DNA of 64,000 nt from Linanthus parryae (taxonomy: Eukaryota; Streptophyta; Magnoliopsida; Ericales; Polemoniaceae), in NCBI GenBank assembly GCA_023055425.1, contig JALGPY010000010.1, forward strand, positions 21,122,363 through 21,186,362, in the 5' to 3' direction. The position numbers and the translations under genes were made by a program. This document shows, in pieces, positions 34,667 through 46,500 of this stretch. Below the pieces are notes generated by a model. It was not told the origin of the DNA. It did no database searches and was given only the letters and a program-made list of their open reading frames with translations. The stretch's first letter is position 1. Each line of letters begins with the position of its first letter.

Positions 34667-34990
34667 CCTTTCCAGAATATCATACGTTCCTAACGTAGAA
34701 CCGTCGGATCTAATACCAACTGCAACACCCCCCAAATTATATGAACTTCGGACTTAAATTTCCTTTCTCCAACCTAAAATTCACTTGGTATTCTCTTCAT
34801 ATCCGCATACGATTTTTTGTCCATCATGGGCTGCCTTCATTCACTGCTAGATTAGTCACACTTGATCTATCATTTCTTCTATCATTTGTGGTCCAATCAC
34901 TATAGTCTCGCTGATGTCATTCCAACATAGTGGCGTACGGAATTTCCTTCCATACAGAGCTTCATGTGGTTCCATACCAATACTAGAAAT
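34667..34990 (-). pseudogene. Chromovirus integrase remnant (upstream piece)
   Basis: The minus strand from about 34,986 reads SIGMEPHEALYGRKFRTPLC then WNDISETIVIGPQMIEEM, a clear Tekay/Del-type integrase core end. Downstream, MKAAHDGQK (about 34,830) and TYDILERIG (about 34,690) are the family's integrase C-terminal strings, with stops and frameshifts between. The reading then continues across the Tat insertion at 11386-11354 and past the Athila-like insertion at 2521. Confidence 0.78.
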
Positions 34991-35000
34991 ATTGAGAGTT

Positions 35001-35385
35001 TGATATCAAGATCAAGAGCACAAGAGAGTGAGAGATAAAGAACTCACCCAAACAAAAGAGAAAGAGAGAAAGAGCAGTGGCGGCTGCAGACCCGAGAGAG
35101 CGCGAGAGATAGAGAGATTGGAGAGAGTGAGAGAGATAAGGCACGGGTAGGAGAAGAAAAAAGAGAAGAAAGAAAGAAAAAGAAAAGAAAAAGGATAAAA
35201 AATTAGTAGGAAAAGGACACTAGGGTTTTCAGAAAAATCCCATTGGAAACTAAACTAATTCAGTTTAGTTCTAACTAACTTTATACAACTTCTCCAAAAC
35301 CCTCAACTTCTAATTAATCAATAATAACTCCCCCATAAGATCTAAAAATGATATTTTAACCCTTTAATTAAAATAGGGTATTTCA
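35001..35385 (-). repeat. Possible LTR fragment, GA-rich
   Basis: On the minus strand this begins TGAAATACCC and ends GATATCA, LTR-like termini, and includes a TATA-like TTTATACAAC region and a long GA/CT-rich tract (35,030-35,210). No matching second copy or target duplication is seen in the window. It truncates the gag of the neighbouring Tat-like element. Confidence 0.35.
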
Positions 35386-36230
35386 GTTGGTGGTCGCGAT
35401 GTCGCTGATGAGTTGCATCATTTGGGTCATTTGGGCATGCATGGTGGTTGTGGTGGCCGCTAAAGTATGCAAAACTATTGTTCTTGGATCAACAACCATT
35501 GGATTTTGTTGGTTAAACAATTGTGGATTGTCTTGAGCTGTGGGTGGAGCCTCCCGATTGTTGGGAGAAACAATTCCATCATGGCCATCTCCTTCTCGTG
35601 ACATGACCAAATCACCAAAAGGTTGTTGAAGCCTCACGTCGGGTTCACCAATGTAGATATGGCTGAGTTATGGGATGATGACATGGAGTTCTTGAGGACA
35701 ACTAGTATAAATCTGAGTGATCCAACAGGATAGAAACACAGTAAGATTGGTGGAGATAGGGAATGGAAATAAGTAATGTGTGATAAAGCAAAGAGACATC
35801 TTGTTGTGGCTTATTAATAATGGATTATCCGAACCTCTATGAAGAGGATGCCCCTCCTATATATACCCACCCAGTAGCAACATTCATGGGGGAGTTATGG
35901 CGTTAAACACGCCCCCATTAAGGTCATCGAGTTAGCCAACAAAGAATATCTCAAAAGACGTTACTGGATCCGCAAATATAGGACTTGGCCAAGTCTCCCT
36001 TATGACACACGTGAGAGTAGCAGTGGGCAGCAACCACCTGCGGCGAGCCTTATTCCATCCTCAAAACCACTAAACTCCCTGGTTCCCGTGCGAGCTGCAT
36101 TCTGCGAGGGACGCTGTCTCGAGGTCCCTTTGTGCTAGCATTGCATGATCTGGTGTTCATGGCACATGTTGAAGTAGCCAGCTGTAGGCTGCCGATTGGT
36201 CCACATGGCTGCAGACTTGGACTATCTACA
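35386..36230 (-). mobile_element. Truncated second Tat-like element: 5' LTR, PBS and start of gag
   Basis: The LTR at 35652-36230 (579 bp) starts TGTAGATATGG and ends GGACTATCTACA in plus orientation. Next to it is the tRNA-Trp primer site (35634-35650), then the start of gag (35607-35386, minus strand, MSREGDGHDG...), related in style to the gag N-terminus at 34013. Everything beyond is missing. The LTR is clearly different from that of the complete Tat element, so this is another family of the same lineage. A TATA-like CTATATATAC lies at 35857-35866. Confidence 0.75.
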
Positions 36231-38069
36231 GTAGGCTAGAGCAGAGACATTGCTTGAGAACGACAATTAGTATATGTAAGAGGATGAAATCTCTGCAGGT
36301 GGTCTATTTTTCTTATATTCCCTACTCTATCACCATTCACCAGTGGCACATGGTCAATTCTGAGCCACATGATGTAACAACCCGTATTTTACTCTAGGGT
36401 TATTTTAGTAATTCCTTACAATATATTTATTATTCGAATATGTGAGAATCGTATTGTTTGATATTAGTGTTAGTCGCAATCAGACGCTGTAGACATTATG
36501 TGTGATTTGACTTCGTAGTGACTAACTATTTGTCTGTTTATATTTATTTTGACAAACTAGATTATTATCGTAAATTATTTAAAAATAACTTTATTTTATT
36601 TTGAATAGTAGGTTAATTATAAATTCCGATTAATTGTTGAGTAGATTTTATTTTAAACAAAATATTAAGAGTTTCCTCAAAACAAAGGAATTTTCTAAGT
36701 CAAATTTCTTTTTATCGATCGAACTCTATTTTAATAGTCAAAATATGTTTAACAGTCAAATAATCATTTTATTTATTTTTAAGTCAAAATAGTTTATTAA
36801 TTCATTTCCGTATTGATTATTTATCGCACGTCAAATTTGTTGTCGCGTATAGTTTTTAGTCGAGTACCAAAATACGAGTCGCATATTAATCGATCGAGGC
36901 GTAATTTATCATTCGGCGTGTTTTATATTGTTCGCCACGTTTATATTTAATTCTCGTCGCGTTTTTATTTTTGGTCACGTTTGTTTTTATTTTCATCGCG
37001 TGTCCGACCACCGCGTAAACTCGTGACTCCGCCACACCCAATAACTTTCTCTCGCCCATCAACTCCACCTCTTTTCTTCCCCTGCTTCAACCTCCATCCG
37101 TACCCCCTTCACCTGCGACAACCACGCCGAGCGTGGCTCTGCACCAGCCAGCTACACCTAGCCTACCCCCTCTCAAATCGCCATCAATCCCCTCTTTGCT
37201 TCTCCTCAATTCTGCTGCTTTCTCTTCCCTTCTTAGTCTTCTCCTTCCCCTTCATCTTATTCACCTTCTCTGCCTTGCTTTGCCGAGACAACCCAACAAC
37301 GCCAACGAGCTTCACCACCACCCCTGTCACTCACTGCCACCTCCTCCATCCCTCTTTCTCTCTGCCCCTCTCTGCCCGAACCAGAAGCAGCAGCAGCTGC
37401 TGGCAGCGGCCAAAGGCCACCACCAACACCATTGTTCCCGTCGGGAACCACCAAGAGACCGCCACCACTACTACCAACCAACACCCACTCTCTTTTCCAC
37501 CTCTGCTCGACCTCTCCGCCTCTCATCCCCGCCACTCTCTCTCCCTTTCTCTGGTCTTACCGAACCCAGAAACAACACCCACCATCAACCACCGAACCCA
37601 CCAAACACAACCACCACCGTCGGCATCATCACCATTACCGGCACCACCACCTGCAACTCCCCTTTCACTTACTCTTTGCCCCCTCTCTCACTCTCTGTGA
37701 GCTCGAAGAAGCAAGAACGACCAGTAGCCGAAGCAGCAGAAGCAGCAACCCAACCCAACGCCGCCGCCATCACCATTGTTTCCGGCGACGAGGTCGGGCC
37801 CAACCAACCGGGCTATACCCAGCCCGTTTCCCCATTCTCTCCGCGTTCCCCAAATCCCGAGGAGCACAAAGAGCCTCCAATCGAAGCCCGAACGCAACCG
37901 GAGCAGCCCCGTCGATCGCCGCCGCCGAGCTCGCTGGCAGGAACTCGACCCGCCTCGTTTCTCCGCCGTTTTTCGCGATTCTTGAACTGGAGCTTGAGTT
38001 CGACGGACCAGTAGATCAGAACGTCGTTTACGAATAGTAGTTTAGCTTGAGCTCTAAGGCTCTCACGGT

Positions 38070-38240
38070 GAGTATCCATACTTAGCCTTGCGTCCTTATC
38101 TCCCTTCATGTCAAATTGTGATTTTATTTCATGTCTCAAAATATACATGTGAGTATTCATGCTTAGTGTTGCGTACTTGACTTCTTCGTGTCAAAACGTG
38201 ATTTATGTCTTGTCTCAAAATATACATGTGCTTACGTGTA
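38070..38240. repeat. Tandem duplication in solo LTR (about 85 bp)
   Basis: Two units each end CTCAAAATATACATGTG (at about 38,135 and 38,214), preceded by matching CTTAGNNTTGCGT and GTCAAANNGTGATTT strings. Confidence 0.6.
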
Positions 38241-38486
38241 CGTGCCAAGTTTTTAAAAATGATCTACTTGTTTATTTGAAAATAAATGTCGTACTTTATT
38301 CCGAAATTAGACTTGTCGTACTTGCTTTTAGATCATCGGTTTACTACTCGTATTCGAAACGGCAACTCATTGTTCAAATTTCATTAAGTCAGAATTCATT
38401 AACAACATAAAGTGAAAGATCGCACGAATCGGAACCAGTAGGTTGTTATTTGATTTCCCTTCGTTGGCTTTGATTTGCCTAGCATG

Positions 38487-38715
38487 GCTTATTATTATTA
38501 TAGTAGGGGCGGGAAAGGTTTTCCACAACGCCAGGCACGAAGGAAAGGTTTTCTCTCTCGTTGTCGGTCCTACGCCGGGAAAGGTTTTCCCAAATTGTGA
38601 CATAGTTTATTATTATAGTGGGGGCGGGAAAGGTTTTCCATAACACCAGACAGGGAGGAAAGGTTTTCTCTCTCGTTGTCGTCCTACGCTGGGAAGGTTT
38701 CCCCGGGAAAGATTT
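38487..38715. repeat. Tandem duplication in solo LTR (about 120 bp) with GGGAAAGGTTTTCC motifs
   Basis: Two units share TTATTATTATAGT, GGGGCGGGAAAGGTTTTCC, GGAAAGGTTTTCTCTCTCG and TTGTCG strings. The GGAAAGGTTTTC motif itself recurs at least five times. Confidence 0.75.
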
Positions 38716-39465
38716 TCCCAATTCATGATCTAGATATCCGATCTGAGATGATATACTCCACCCTGGTCTCCCCTGGTTACTGCGACATAATAATATGACT
38801 TGTTTCATATTCACGTTTGCAAACGGATGAATATCTCGGTAAACGAATCGGCTACTCATAATAACTTTCAGTTTAGAAACAATAACTTCTGAGAACTCTG
38901 ATAATCGTGACTTCTACTCGTACTTATATTTCTTAAAATAGTTCAAGTCTTTACTCTGATGTTTATACTTATACTCTGTTACTGTTTAAACTATGTCAAA
39001 TGTAAACCCGGTAACCTTTCGTAGCCACTCTGTTTGACATGCTAAGGTGTTTATTAACTCAGTTTTTACTGATACTCGAAAAGCTGCGTCCTTGTTTCTT
39101 TTAAATTCCCCGCAGGATTATGATTGGTTGCTTGGGTAACGCGCTGGGATCACGAACACGTTCTCTCATGCAAACAGTAGAGTTTAGTAATTAACCGGAG
39201 AGCACACTTTTGATGTCAAATATTTTGTTAGACTATGTGTCCAGTTTGAAACACGAACGTTGTAAACTTTTATCGTAATGAATCAGTAGTTGGATGTTTC
39301 CTTTCACTTGTTTTTGGTTACCACTCCTTGTACGAAAGGGTAAAATCCCTTGTACGGAGGGCACCAATCGGTTTCCGGCTCCTCTGGAAATCGGGGGTGT
39401 TACACATGATCTGACTTGTGCAACAACCGTATGATTTTACCAGAGCAAATTCGAACGCGGGCTAA

Positions 39466-39487
39466 AATATTGGGACGGAGGGAGGAC
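39466..39487. repeat. Possible single Stowaway-type MITE end
   Basis: AAATATTGGGACGGAGGGAG resembles the complement of the Stowaway terminus CTCCCTCCGTCCC. I see no partner end within 1 kb. Confidence 0.3.
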
Positions 39488-39504
39488 CTGGGCCAACCAA
39501 AAGT

Positions 39505-39560
39505 AAGATCAGAGCACCGCCTTGTCAAGGCAGAAGCTGCCAGTTCAAGTCCGATTGAGA
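39505..39560 (+). pseudogene. Plastid-type trnD-GUC remnant
   Basis: CAGAGCACCGCCTTGTCAAG, then GCAGAAGCTGCCAGTTCAAG, matches the D-arm end, anticodon arm (GTC) and T-arm of chloroplast tRNA-Asp with a handful of differences. The 5' acceptor half is missing and the 3' acceptor is altered, so it is not functional. It probably came from nuclear-integrated plastid DNA or a mitochondrial copy of it. Confidence 0.6.
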
Positions 39561-40573
39561 GTTAGGGCTAAGAATTGGGCTCGAACTATCGTAATTTCTC
39601 GAACGTAAACCTATCTCCCTTTGGTCTGTGGATTCCCAAGGCGTAAGGATAATAGCTCTGAGTGACGAATTCCAGCACGACGAATGAAAGAGTTTTAGCT
39701 TCCCACCTTTCCTCACACTCCAACCAATCATTCAGTGATCTGTTCCCGCCTCCTTATACCGTTGGTAAAGACTTCTTTTAAGAACCTACTAGAGCAGCTA
39801 TATCTGGGATCCTAGCTACATATAATCTCATCTTACGCAACATGAGTAGAATCGTACTTCTACTAACGACACTTATGATCATCGTAATCCCTACCGCTAA
39901 TTCGGCTGCCGCTCATCTTTCCTTTCCTTTGGAATAACTCCGCCCAATCTAACTAATTTCCCAACGAGAAATAAATACCCAACAGTGCTTCTTTCAAAAA
40001 CTAAAATAAAATAAAAATACCAACAGTGCTCAACAATTCACTCTGAGCCTGACTGACACTTCTGCCGCGATCCAATACGGGGGCCGCGATTTTCTCTACA
40101 TTCTCATTTTCCTTCACTTACATCCAACTGCATCTCTCACCGTACATTCTTCGAAGGATCCCACTTTTCCATCTTTCTGATTACCAGTACTTCAATCGAC
40201 GTCAATGATTGGTCACTCGACTACAAGCAAAACCTGTACGCCCACCGAAAGTAAAGTAGAGCTCTAGGGTGGGCCCGACTCGCTCGCACGTGCCACCCAA
40301 AACCAATACTGCTGAATCACAGCACATCACCACTTCGATGCTCTAATCGACGAGTCACGCGAACCCCGCCCCGACACCACCACCACCAGCCCTCCGCAAT
40401 TCCGATCTGGTGGTCTACGGTGTTGTGTCGGTGAATTGTGAAATCTCCGGCGGGGTTAAATATTTCCTAAATTCCGCAATTCAATTGCGGCTCATTTTTT
40501 GTACCACCGAGATCTGTTAGATTCCGGTTAATCTGAGTATTTCCGCGGCGAGGTTAGGGTTTGCTCGGAGGCG
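39561..40573 (+). promoter_or_regulatory. Upstream and 5' untranslated region of the BLTP3-like gene
   Basis: No coding signal or repeat was recognised. The sequence becomes CT-rich near 40,090-40,150 and GC-richer from about 40,330, as often seen near plant transcription starts. No convincing TATA box is visible, which fits a broadly expressed gene. The exact start cannot be placed. Confidence 0.4.
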
Positions 40574-43500
40574 ATGGAGTCGATTCTGGCGCGAGCTCTA
40601 GAGTACACGCTCAAGTACTGGCTGAAATCATTTACCAGAGATCAGTTCAAGTTGCAGGGCCGTACCGTACAGCTTTCCAATTTAGGTAAGAGAGCTCCTG
40701 GAAATCAGACGACGACATTTGGGGTTTCAATTTTGCAGTTGTTTTCGATTTGATTGTTGAAATCATGACAGACTTAAATGGCGATGCATTGCATGCCAGC
40801 CTCGGATTGCCTCCCGCATTGAATGTCACCACAGCCAGGGTCGGAAAATTAGAGATTGTGGTAAGTAACTTGCCCTCTCTATCTCCGTATCTCGCTTTTC
40901 AAGTGCCATTGTTAAGCCCCTGCTATTATTGGGTTATTACTTTTATGTTCCTCAATTAGTTAAATTCTGAAATCTTCACTTCTTAGACATCTGTGAGGCT
41001 GAATTGTGATCTGTGTTGCCTCTTTTTATGCAATTTCTTATTGGTTATTTGATTTGGATTTTGAAGCTCCCGTCGGTCAGTAATGTCCAAATAGAGCCAA
41101 TCGTCGTGCAAATCGATAGACTGGATGTGGTTCTGGAGGAGAATGACGATGTTGATGCGTCTAGCGCCACGAGTGGGTAATACTCCTTATGCTCATGGTG
41201 ATGCTGTGGTTAATGTATGTTTTAGTTATGTTGCTTCTATTAGCACTAAATGTGTCTTGTTTTCATTCCGTTTTCAGCCCACAAACAACTGCCAGTTCTG
41301 GAAAGGGGAGTGGTTATGGATTTGCTGACAAGGTTAGTTTATATGGGATTCTGTGGACTTAAACTTTGGCATTTAGAGGATTTCTTCAATCACCGAGTAT
41401 AGTGGTCTGCCATTATGTACCTTGTGATAGTTTGCGCTGTTGACTAATAATCTCATGCTCAAGTCAACATCCACCTTTGCCATGGACACCAGAATTTTCT
41501 TCTCCCACTAGCAGTAGGTCTTCCCTTCCTCAATCCTCTAGTGAGGCAAAACCGCAAAATATTCATGACACACTGCCTTGAAATTAAAATTTATGGTGGG
41601 AGTGTCTGCAATCAATCTGATTACCTTCTCAGCAGTGTCACCACAATTCCCTCTTACCAGAGAAAAATGCAGTTCAGCCCCTCCAGTGACATGGAAAATG
41701 TGAGTTTTGAAAGATCGCTCTGGCAATCCAAAATGATGCTGTCAATTACTATTTTATAATTTCTTTGATTGTAATCAGCGATTCATTATTATGCCAATTG
41801 AATGCAGGGATTTCCTGGTGATGATGAATTATAGCCTATCACCAGCTACAAAATTAAAATAAAATCTAGCATACAGTTTTACAACGAATAGACATACTAA
41901 GGAATATTAGAGAAAGCCATGTAAATAAACTATAGAGGGTGAGAATGAAGATCGACTGTGAGATTCTGCGATTTTTGCTTCTCGTCTTCGATCTTCTGGA
42001 CTTTCCTCAAGTATGGAAGTGTGTAGAATATGTTGAATGATGGTAGCATGCCGGAAGCCTGGAACATATTTGTAGAAATAATGGAGAGAGGGAGAGGTTC
42101 GGCAAAGGTGATGTTTCCACTCATCTTTTCCCAAAATGGTTTCCAAATCCTTCAACTTGTTTGTCTTCATATGGGAGTAGGTATTTATAGGCGAAGGAGG
42201 GGGCTTTCTGCGGGGAAAACATCTAAAATCGACTTAGAATTTAGGGTAACTTGTCCCAATCGTACTCAACTTTCTCTAAGCTATAAACACTCACAATTGG
42301 AGTTTGGGGGGGGGGGGGGGGTAATGTTACACCATCGAGTCCCATAAAAGTGTCTGGTCCCGAACTTCCCAACAAAGATCGCAACATGGAGTGATATCTT
42401 TTGTTGCCCAACTTAAAACAGCCACAACTTCTTCTTACGACCTCCGTTTCTTACGTTCTTGGTATCGTTGGATAGTTTCACGAGTTTCTTTAGCAATTGG
42501 TCGTATTTCAAAAATCCCCATAGATTTGCTGTGATGTCAACAATTGTGTACACTGTCATGTCCAGCTTGTCTCGATTTTTTACGTTTGGATCCTGATCTT
42601 GGTCTTGATATTTCCTTACCTCTTTCCAGCACTCTCTAGCGCCTTTTGACAATCAAAGTTATCTCACGAGTCCTCTCACAAGCAGTAGACCTTTCCTTCC
42701 CTAGACCTTGAACGAAGCAAAATATTCGTGACACGCTGCCTTGAAAATCTAATTTATATGGTTGGAGCTTCCGAATGAATCTGATTGCATTTCCAGCAAT
42801 GTTGCTACAATTCCCTGTTATCAAAGCAAAATAGCAAATGTTTTCAAAGGCCGATCCACCAATCCAATATGATGCTGACAAGTCTTTTCTAAGTTTTTAT
42901 TATAATGAGAAGTTCCCTTGAAGGGAAAAATGAACTAAAATGTGCTAAATCATTATCTTCACTTGAAGCAGTAGGTATCAGTCAATAATGTCTTCAATGT
43001 GACTGATTTATTTGAGTGCTTGCTAGTTTTTTGAGTAGCGTATACTGGTCAGTATGGTCAGATACTTGATACATATCATATAATACAACACAGGCCCTCA
43101 CCGTTCCATATCTAATGTTGTGTTGAAATTTAAAGTGTATCGAACTGTATCGAGCGATACATATTGCGTATCGCACGATACCTTTGGGATCTCAAACTGG
43201 GCCGGGTTTGCGAGATCCGATCGATTGATAACTTTATCTTCTATGGATGATATGAAGATCTAGTTAGATTTTCCTACTTCTTGAGGTTTGCCTCAACCTC
43301 GCTAATCAAAATACTCAATGTCTTGAATTTTTGAAATATGATCTGTCCTTGAAAAGAGAACGACCGGAGAAGTTCCTTGAAGACTTTCAATCGAATTGTT
43401 CTATTCACCAGGATTAGGTGGAATACTATCGTATCAGTATTGGGGACTGATTACAGATCCCTAGTTTTAGTATTCTGATTTTATAGTAGTAGTAATAGTC

Positions 43501-46500
43501 GTTATTATTATTGTTATTATTATTCGGGTACAAAATTTAGTTACATAGAAAATTCGAGCAGTGTATAATAAAATACATAACATGTTAGTACTTGCTCGTT
43601 AGACTACCTGTTCAACAACTATATGTATTTACGACATAAGCAAGTAAATGGTACTCACAATCCATAAATTCTTCACTATAAGGGTCCCGTATATGTCCTT
43701 TAAGCTGTTTTAAGAAGGGTGCAACTGTCCGCATTGTTACGGTATACGTAAATTCCTGTCATCGATAACAATACATTTTAAACTTTGACAACTATGGCAA
43801 ATACCCTTGATTTTTCAGCTATATATTAGTCCACTTTACTTTGGCGCTTGTGAGTTGATGAACTTGAAAGTGACGTATCCATGTTAAGTTGTCATCAGCA
43901 GATGGAGACATTTGAGATTATCATGGGGAAATAAGAAATAAATTCATTATGTACACTCAGCTGATCCTAGAGAAGTTATCTAGAGGTAGTTGATACTTGT
44001 AGTAGCGCTACAGAAGAAGGCATGTTTAGCTGACTTGAGGATTGGAATTTACTAGTATCATGGCCTACTATCTGCTAAGATAAGTCCTTCGTTGGAATTT
44101 GCATTATCTGAGTTACGGTTTAACTTTGTTTTTGGATGGATCATGACTAATAGGATTTCTCTTTTGCTGGTTCTCAGATTGCTGATGGAATGACTTTAGA
44201 AGTGCGCACTGTCAATCTTCTACTTGAAACTCATGGTGGTGCTCGAAAAAAAGGCGGAGCAACTTGGTAATTTATTTTGCCTCGAAGTCCTGAACTATGT
44301 CCTTATAAATACCAAATTGCTAGGTTACTGTTACATTTGGACTTATGAAAACTAACTTGGTAATTTATTTGCATCCAAGCCCTGAACCTATGGACTTATG
44401 AATACCAACTTAATAGGTTACTATGTTTCTGTTTATATAACAATGCAGACTCTCTCATTTTCTGCATGCATTCTTTTGTCTGCCATCGAAGTCTTATGGT
44501 CTTCTGATTGGCTTGTAAGCAGCAGTTGTTTGTTGGGGATTCCGGGTGAAGTTAGTGATAACCACATGTATACCCTCAATGTTTCATATGCATGATATTC
44601 CTTAAAGTGGTTCATATACATTCATATGTACACACATTTCCATATTTTATGAAGTTCATATGACATCTTTTCTACAGAGTTCATTGGCTAGATCATGTAG
44701 CCAATCAACCCAACTTATCTGAATCAGAAACTAATTTTCTGATTCTCTTTAAAAGGTGAATATAAGCGCAGGTTTCTCAGAATGAGAGTGCATCCAGTCA
44801 GGTTTTGTGTAATCACAGAGAATACTGTTCCATCAGTAACAGGCCTAAGAAGGCTATCACAGCTATTAAGTTTCTTTTCAAGATAATCAGACGTCATATT
44901 TCCAGTGGTTTAACTTCTAGTTAGTCTGATAGAAAAATTAGATATGGAAATATTTGCTGAAACAAGAGAAAGATACAAGTTGTTTCCTTTTATGATTTGT
45001 GTTTAAAACAATCCAAGCCATGTCTTTAAGTGGCTAATATTCTAATCTAAGTTACCCGGATACCGAGTCGATGTGGTACGCTGAACGGGAACGGAAAACG
45101 TGACATGACATGGTACAGGGCACGCTGGAGGTAGGCTTCTGAATGGGCACTGGCAAAAGGAATGGTTTTACCAATGATTACCTTTTCATAATTGCACCCA
45201 TAATCACACTTACACCCATACATTATAAGTATAAGCACATTCCTTGTTCCGCCTAGAGGAAGAAACCCCTAACAAAAGCCATTCCTTGTTCCGGTATAAG
45301 CATAAGCATATTCTAATCGAAGTTAGTGGCTGTGGTACGCTGAACGGGAAAATGAATGACATGACATGGCATGGGGTACACTGAGGGTAGGCTTCTTCTG
45401 AATTTCCACTGGAATCATAAATTACACCCGTAATCACACCCATGAATTATAAGTAAAATCACATTCTTAAAGATACTAAATAAATATCTTAAGCTAATGC
45501 TGCCTAGAGGAAGAAACCGCTTACGAAAGCCATGGAATATTCAGGTAAACTATCAAAAACCTTGGAAACGATGGAAGGTGTACTATTTTTATCTTGATAT
45601 TGAAGATTTTGGGTCGCTGGTATTTGTGTTCCACATCGCAAACGTACCCGTTTCGGATTGTTCGACCCTGGAACTCGGCCAGTTGATCGTTTCTAATATG
45701 GTTGCCAAGCTTTCACCTGAACCTCGGAGTGATAAAAGTGGTTGATATCTTTCAATGATGCATACATGAAGTTTTTCTCCAACTTTGCAGTAAAAAACTG
45801 CCCCTAGCACTGGAGTATGACATTTGAATTAGAGAAGGTACCAACTGGATGGAGCATGCTCAATCATGGTGAAAACTGAAAAAGAGGTTGATGTGTGGTA
45901 TATGATTGTGGGGCATCAGGTGACTGTGTCCTGTGTCCTGGTCTGGTTTCATAGTGTGACTTGGGCCTTGATACTTGGTCTTCAGAACGGGACATCTAAA
46001 ACTAAAAACCTGGAAATTTGTAGAACTAGTTACATCTTAAAACTTCTGGATACAAGTTATTGTTTGTTCCTGTCGAGATTTTCCAGATTCAAAGACTTTG
46101 GAAAATCAGCTAGTTTCGATAAGTAGCACGGAAATCCATTTGGCTATTAGTGAATGGACTAGTAACTTATGATGTGTTCACTTTTTCCAATTACGATTTA
46201 TGGACGGTGTTATGACCTGGAACGAGCAAGAGAACGATGATAAACGACGAACAAGATCACAGCCGATGTAACGTGGTTCACTAGCACGATGCTAGCTACG
46301 TCCACGGCCCCGAAACCCTTGATTATTGGAGAGAACTGGCTAATTCAAGCGCAAGCGGACGAGAGGATTCAAGGCAAGGTGGAGACTTGTTGGGAATCAA
46401 GGTGCCTTGAATGGACTTGGGCTTGGCAAGGAGTTGGCGACGAAGCGGGCAAAGGAACGGACCAAACGAAGGAGCAAGACGAAGACAACAAGCCGGAGTG

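Larger units (their letters stand above)
36372..39404 (+). mobile_element. Solo LTR, 3.03 kb, chromovirus type, with TSD
   Basis: It starts TGTAACAACCCGTATTTTAC and ends CGGGGGTGTTACA, with the 5-bp duplication CATGA on both sides (36367-36371 and 39405-39409). No internal region is present, so it is the product of LTR-LTR recombination. Size and termini fit a Tekay/Del-type chromovirus. A C-rich section (about 37,010-38,040) is open in three forward frames at once with Pro/Ser/Thr/His-rich translations, which I take as base composition and not coding. Its orientation matches the gene starting 1.17 kb downstream. Confidence 0.85.
41333..44177 (+). other. Intron 4 of the BLTP3-like gene (2.8 kb) with repeats
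   Basis: It contains two diverged direct copies of a roughly 240-bp sequence (about 41,510-41,745 and 42,655-42,880, sharing AAAATATTC, TGACAC, CTGCCTTGAAA and CAATNCAATATGATGCTG-like strings), a run of about 17 G at 42,304-42,322, and one copy of a GTATCG-rich element (about 43,025-43,800). No exon was recognised. Confidence 0.6.

Noticed and set aside
37000..37100. CRISPR-like or bacterial features
   Set aside because: Nothing in the window has spaced identical repeats with unique spacers; all repeat arrays are tandem or palindromic and the content is plant nuclear DNA.
37133..38014. 293-codon open frame, with two other long frames overlapping it
   Set aside because: All three forward frames are open because the stretch is C-rich and poor in TA-containing codons. 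The translations are low-complexity Pro/Ser/Thr/His, and it lies inside a solo LTR.
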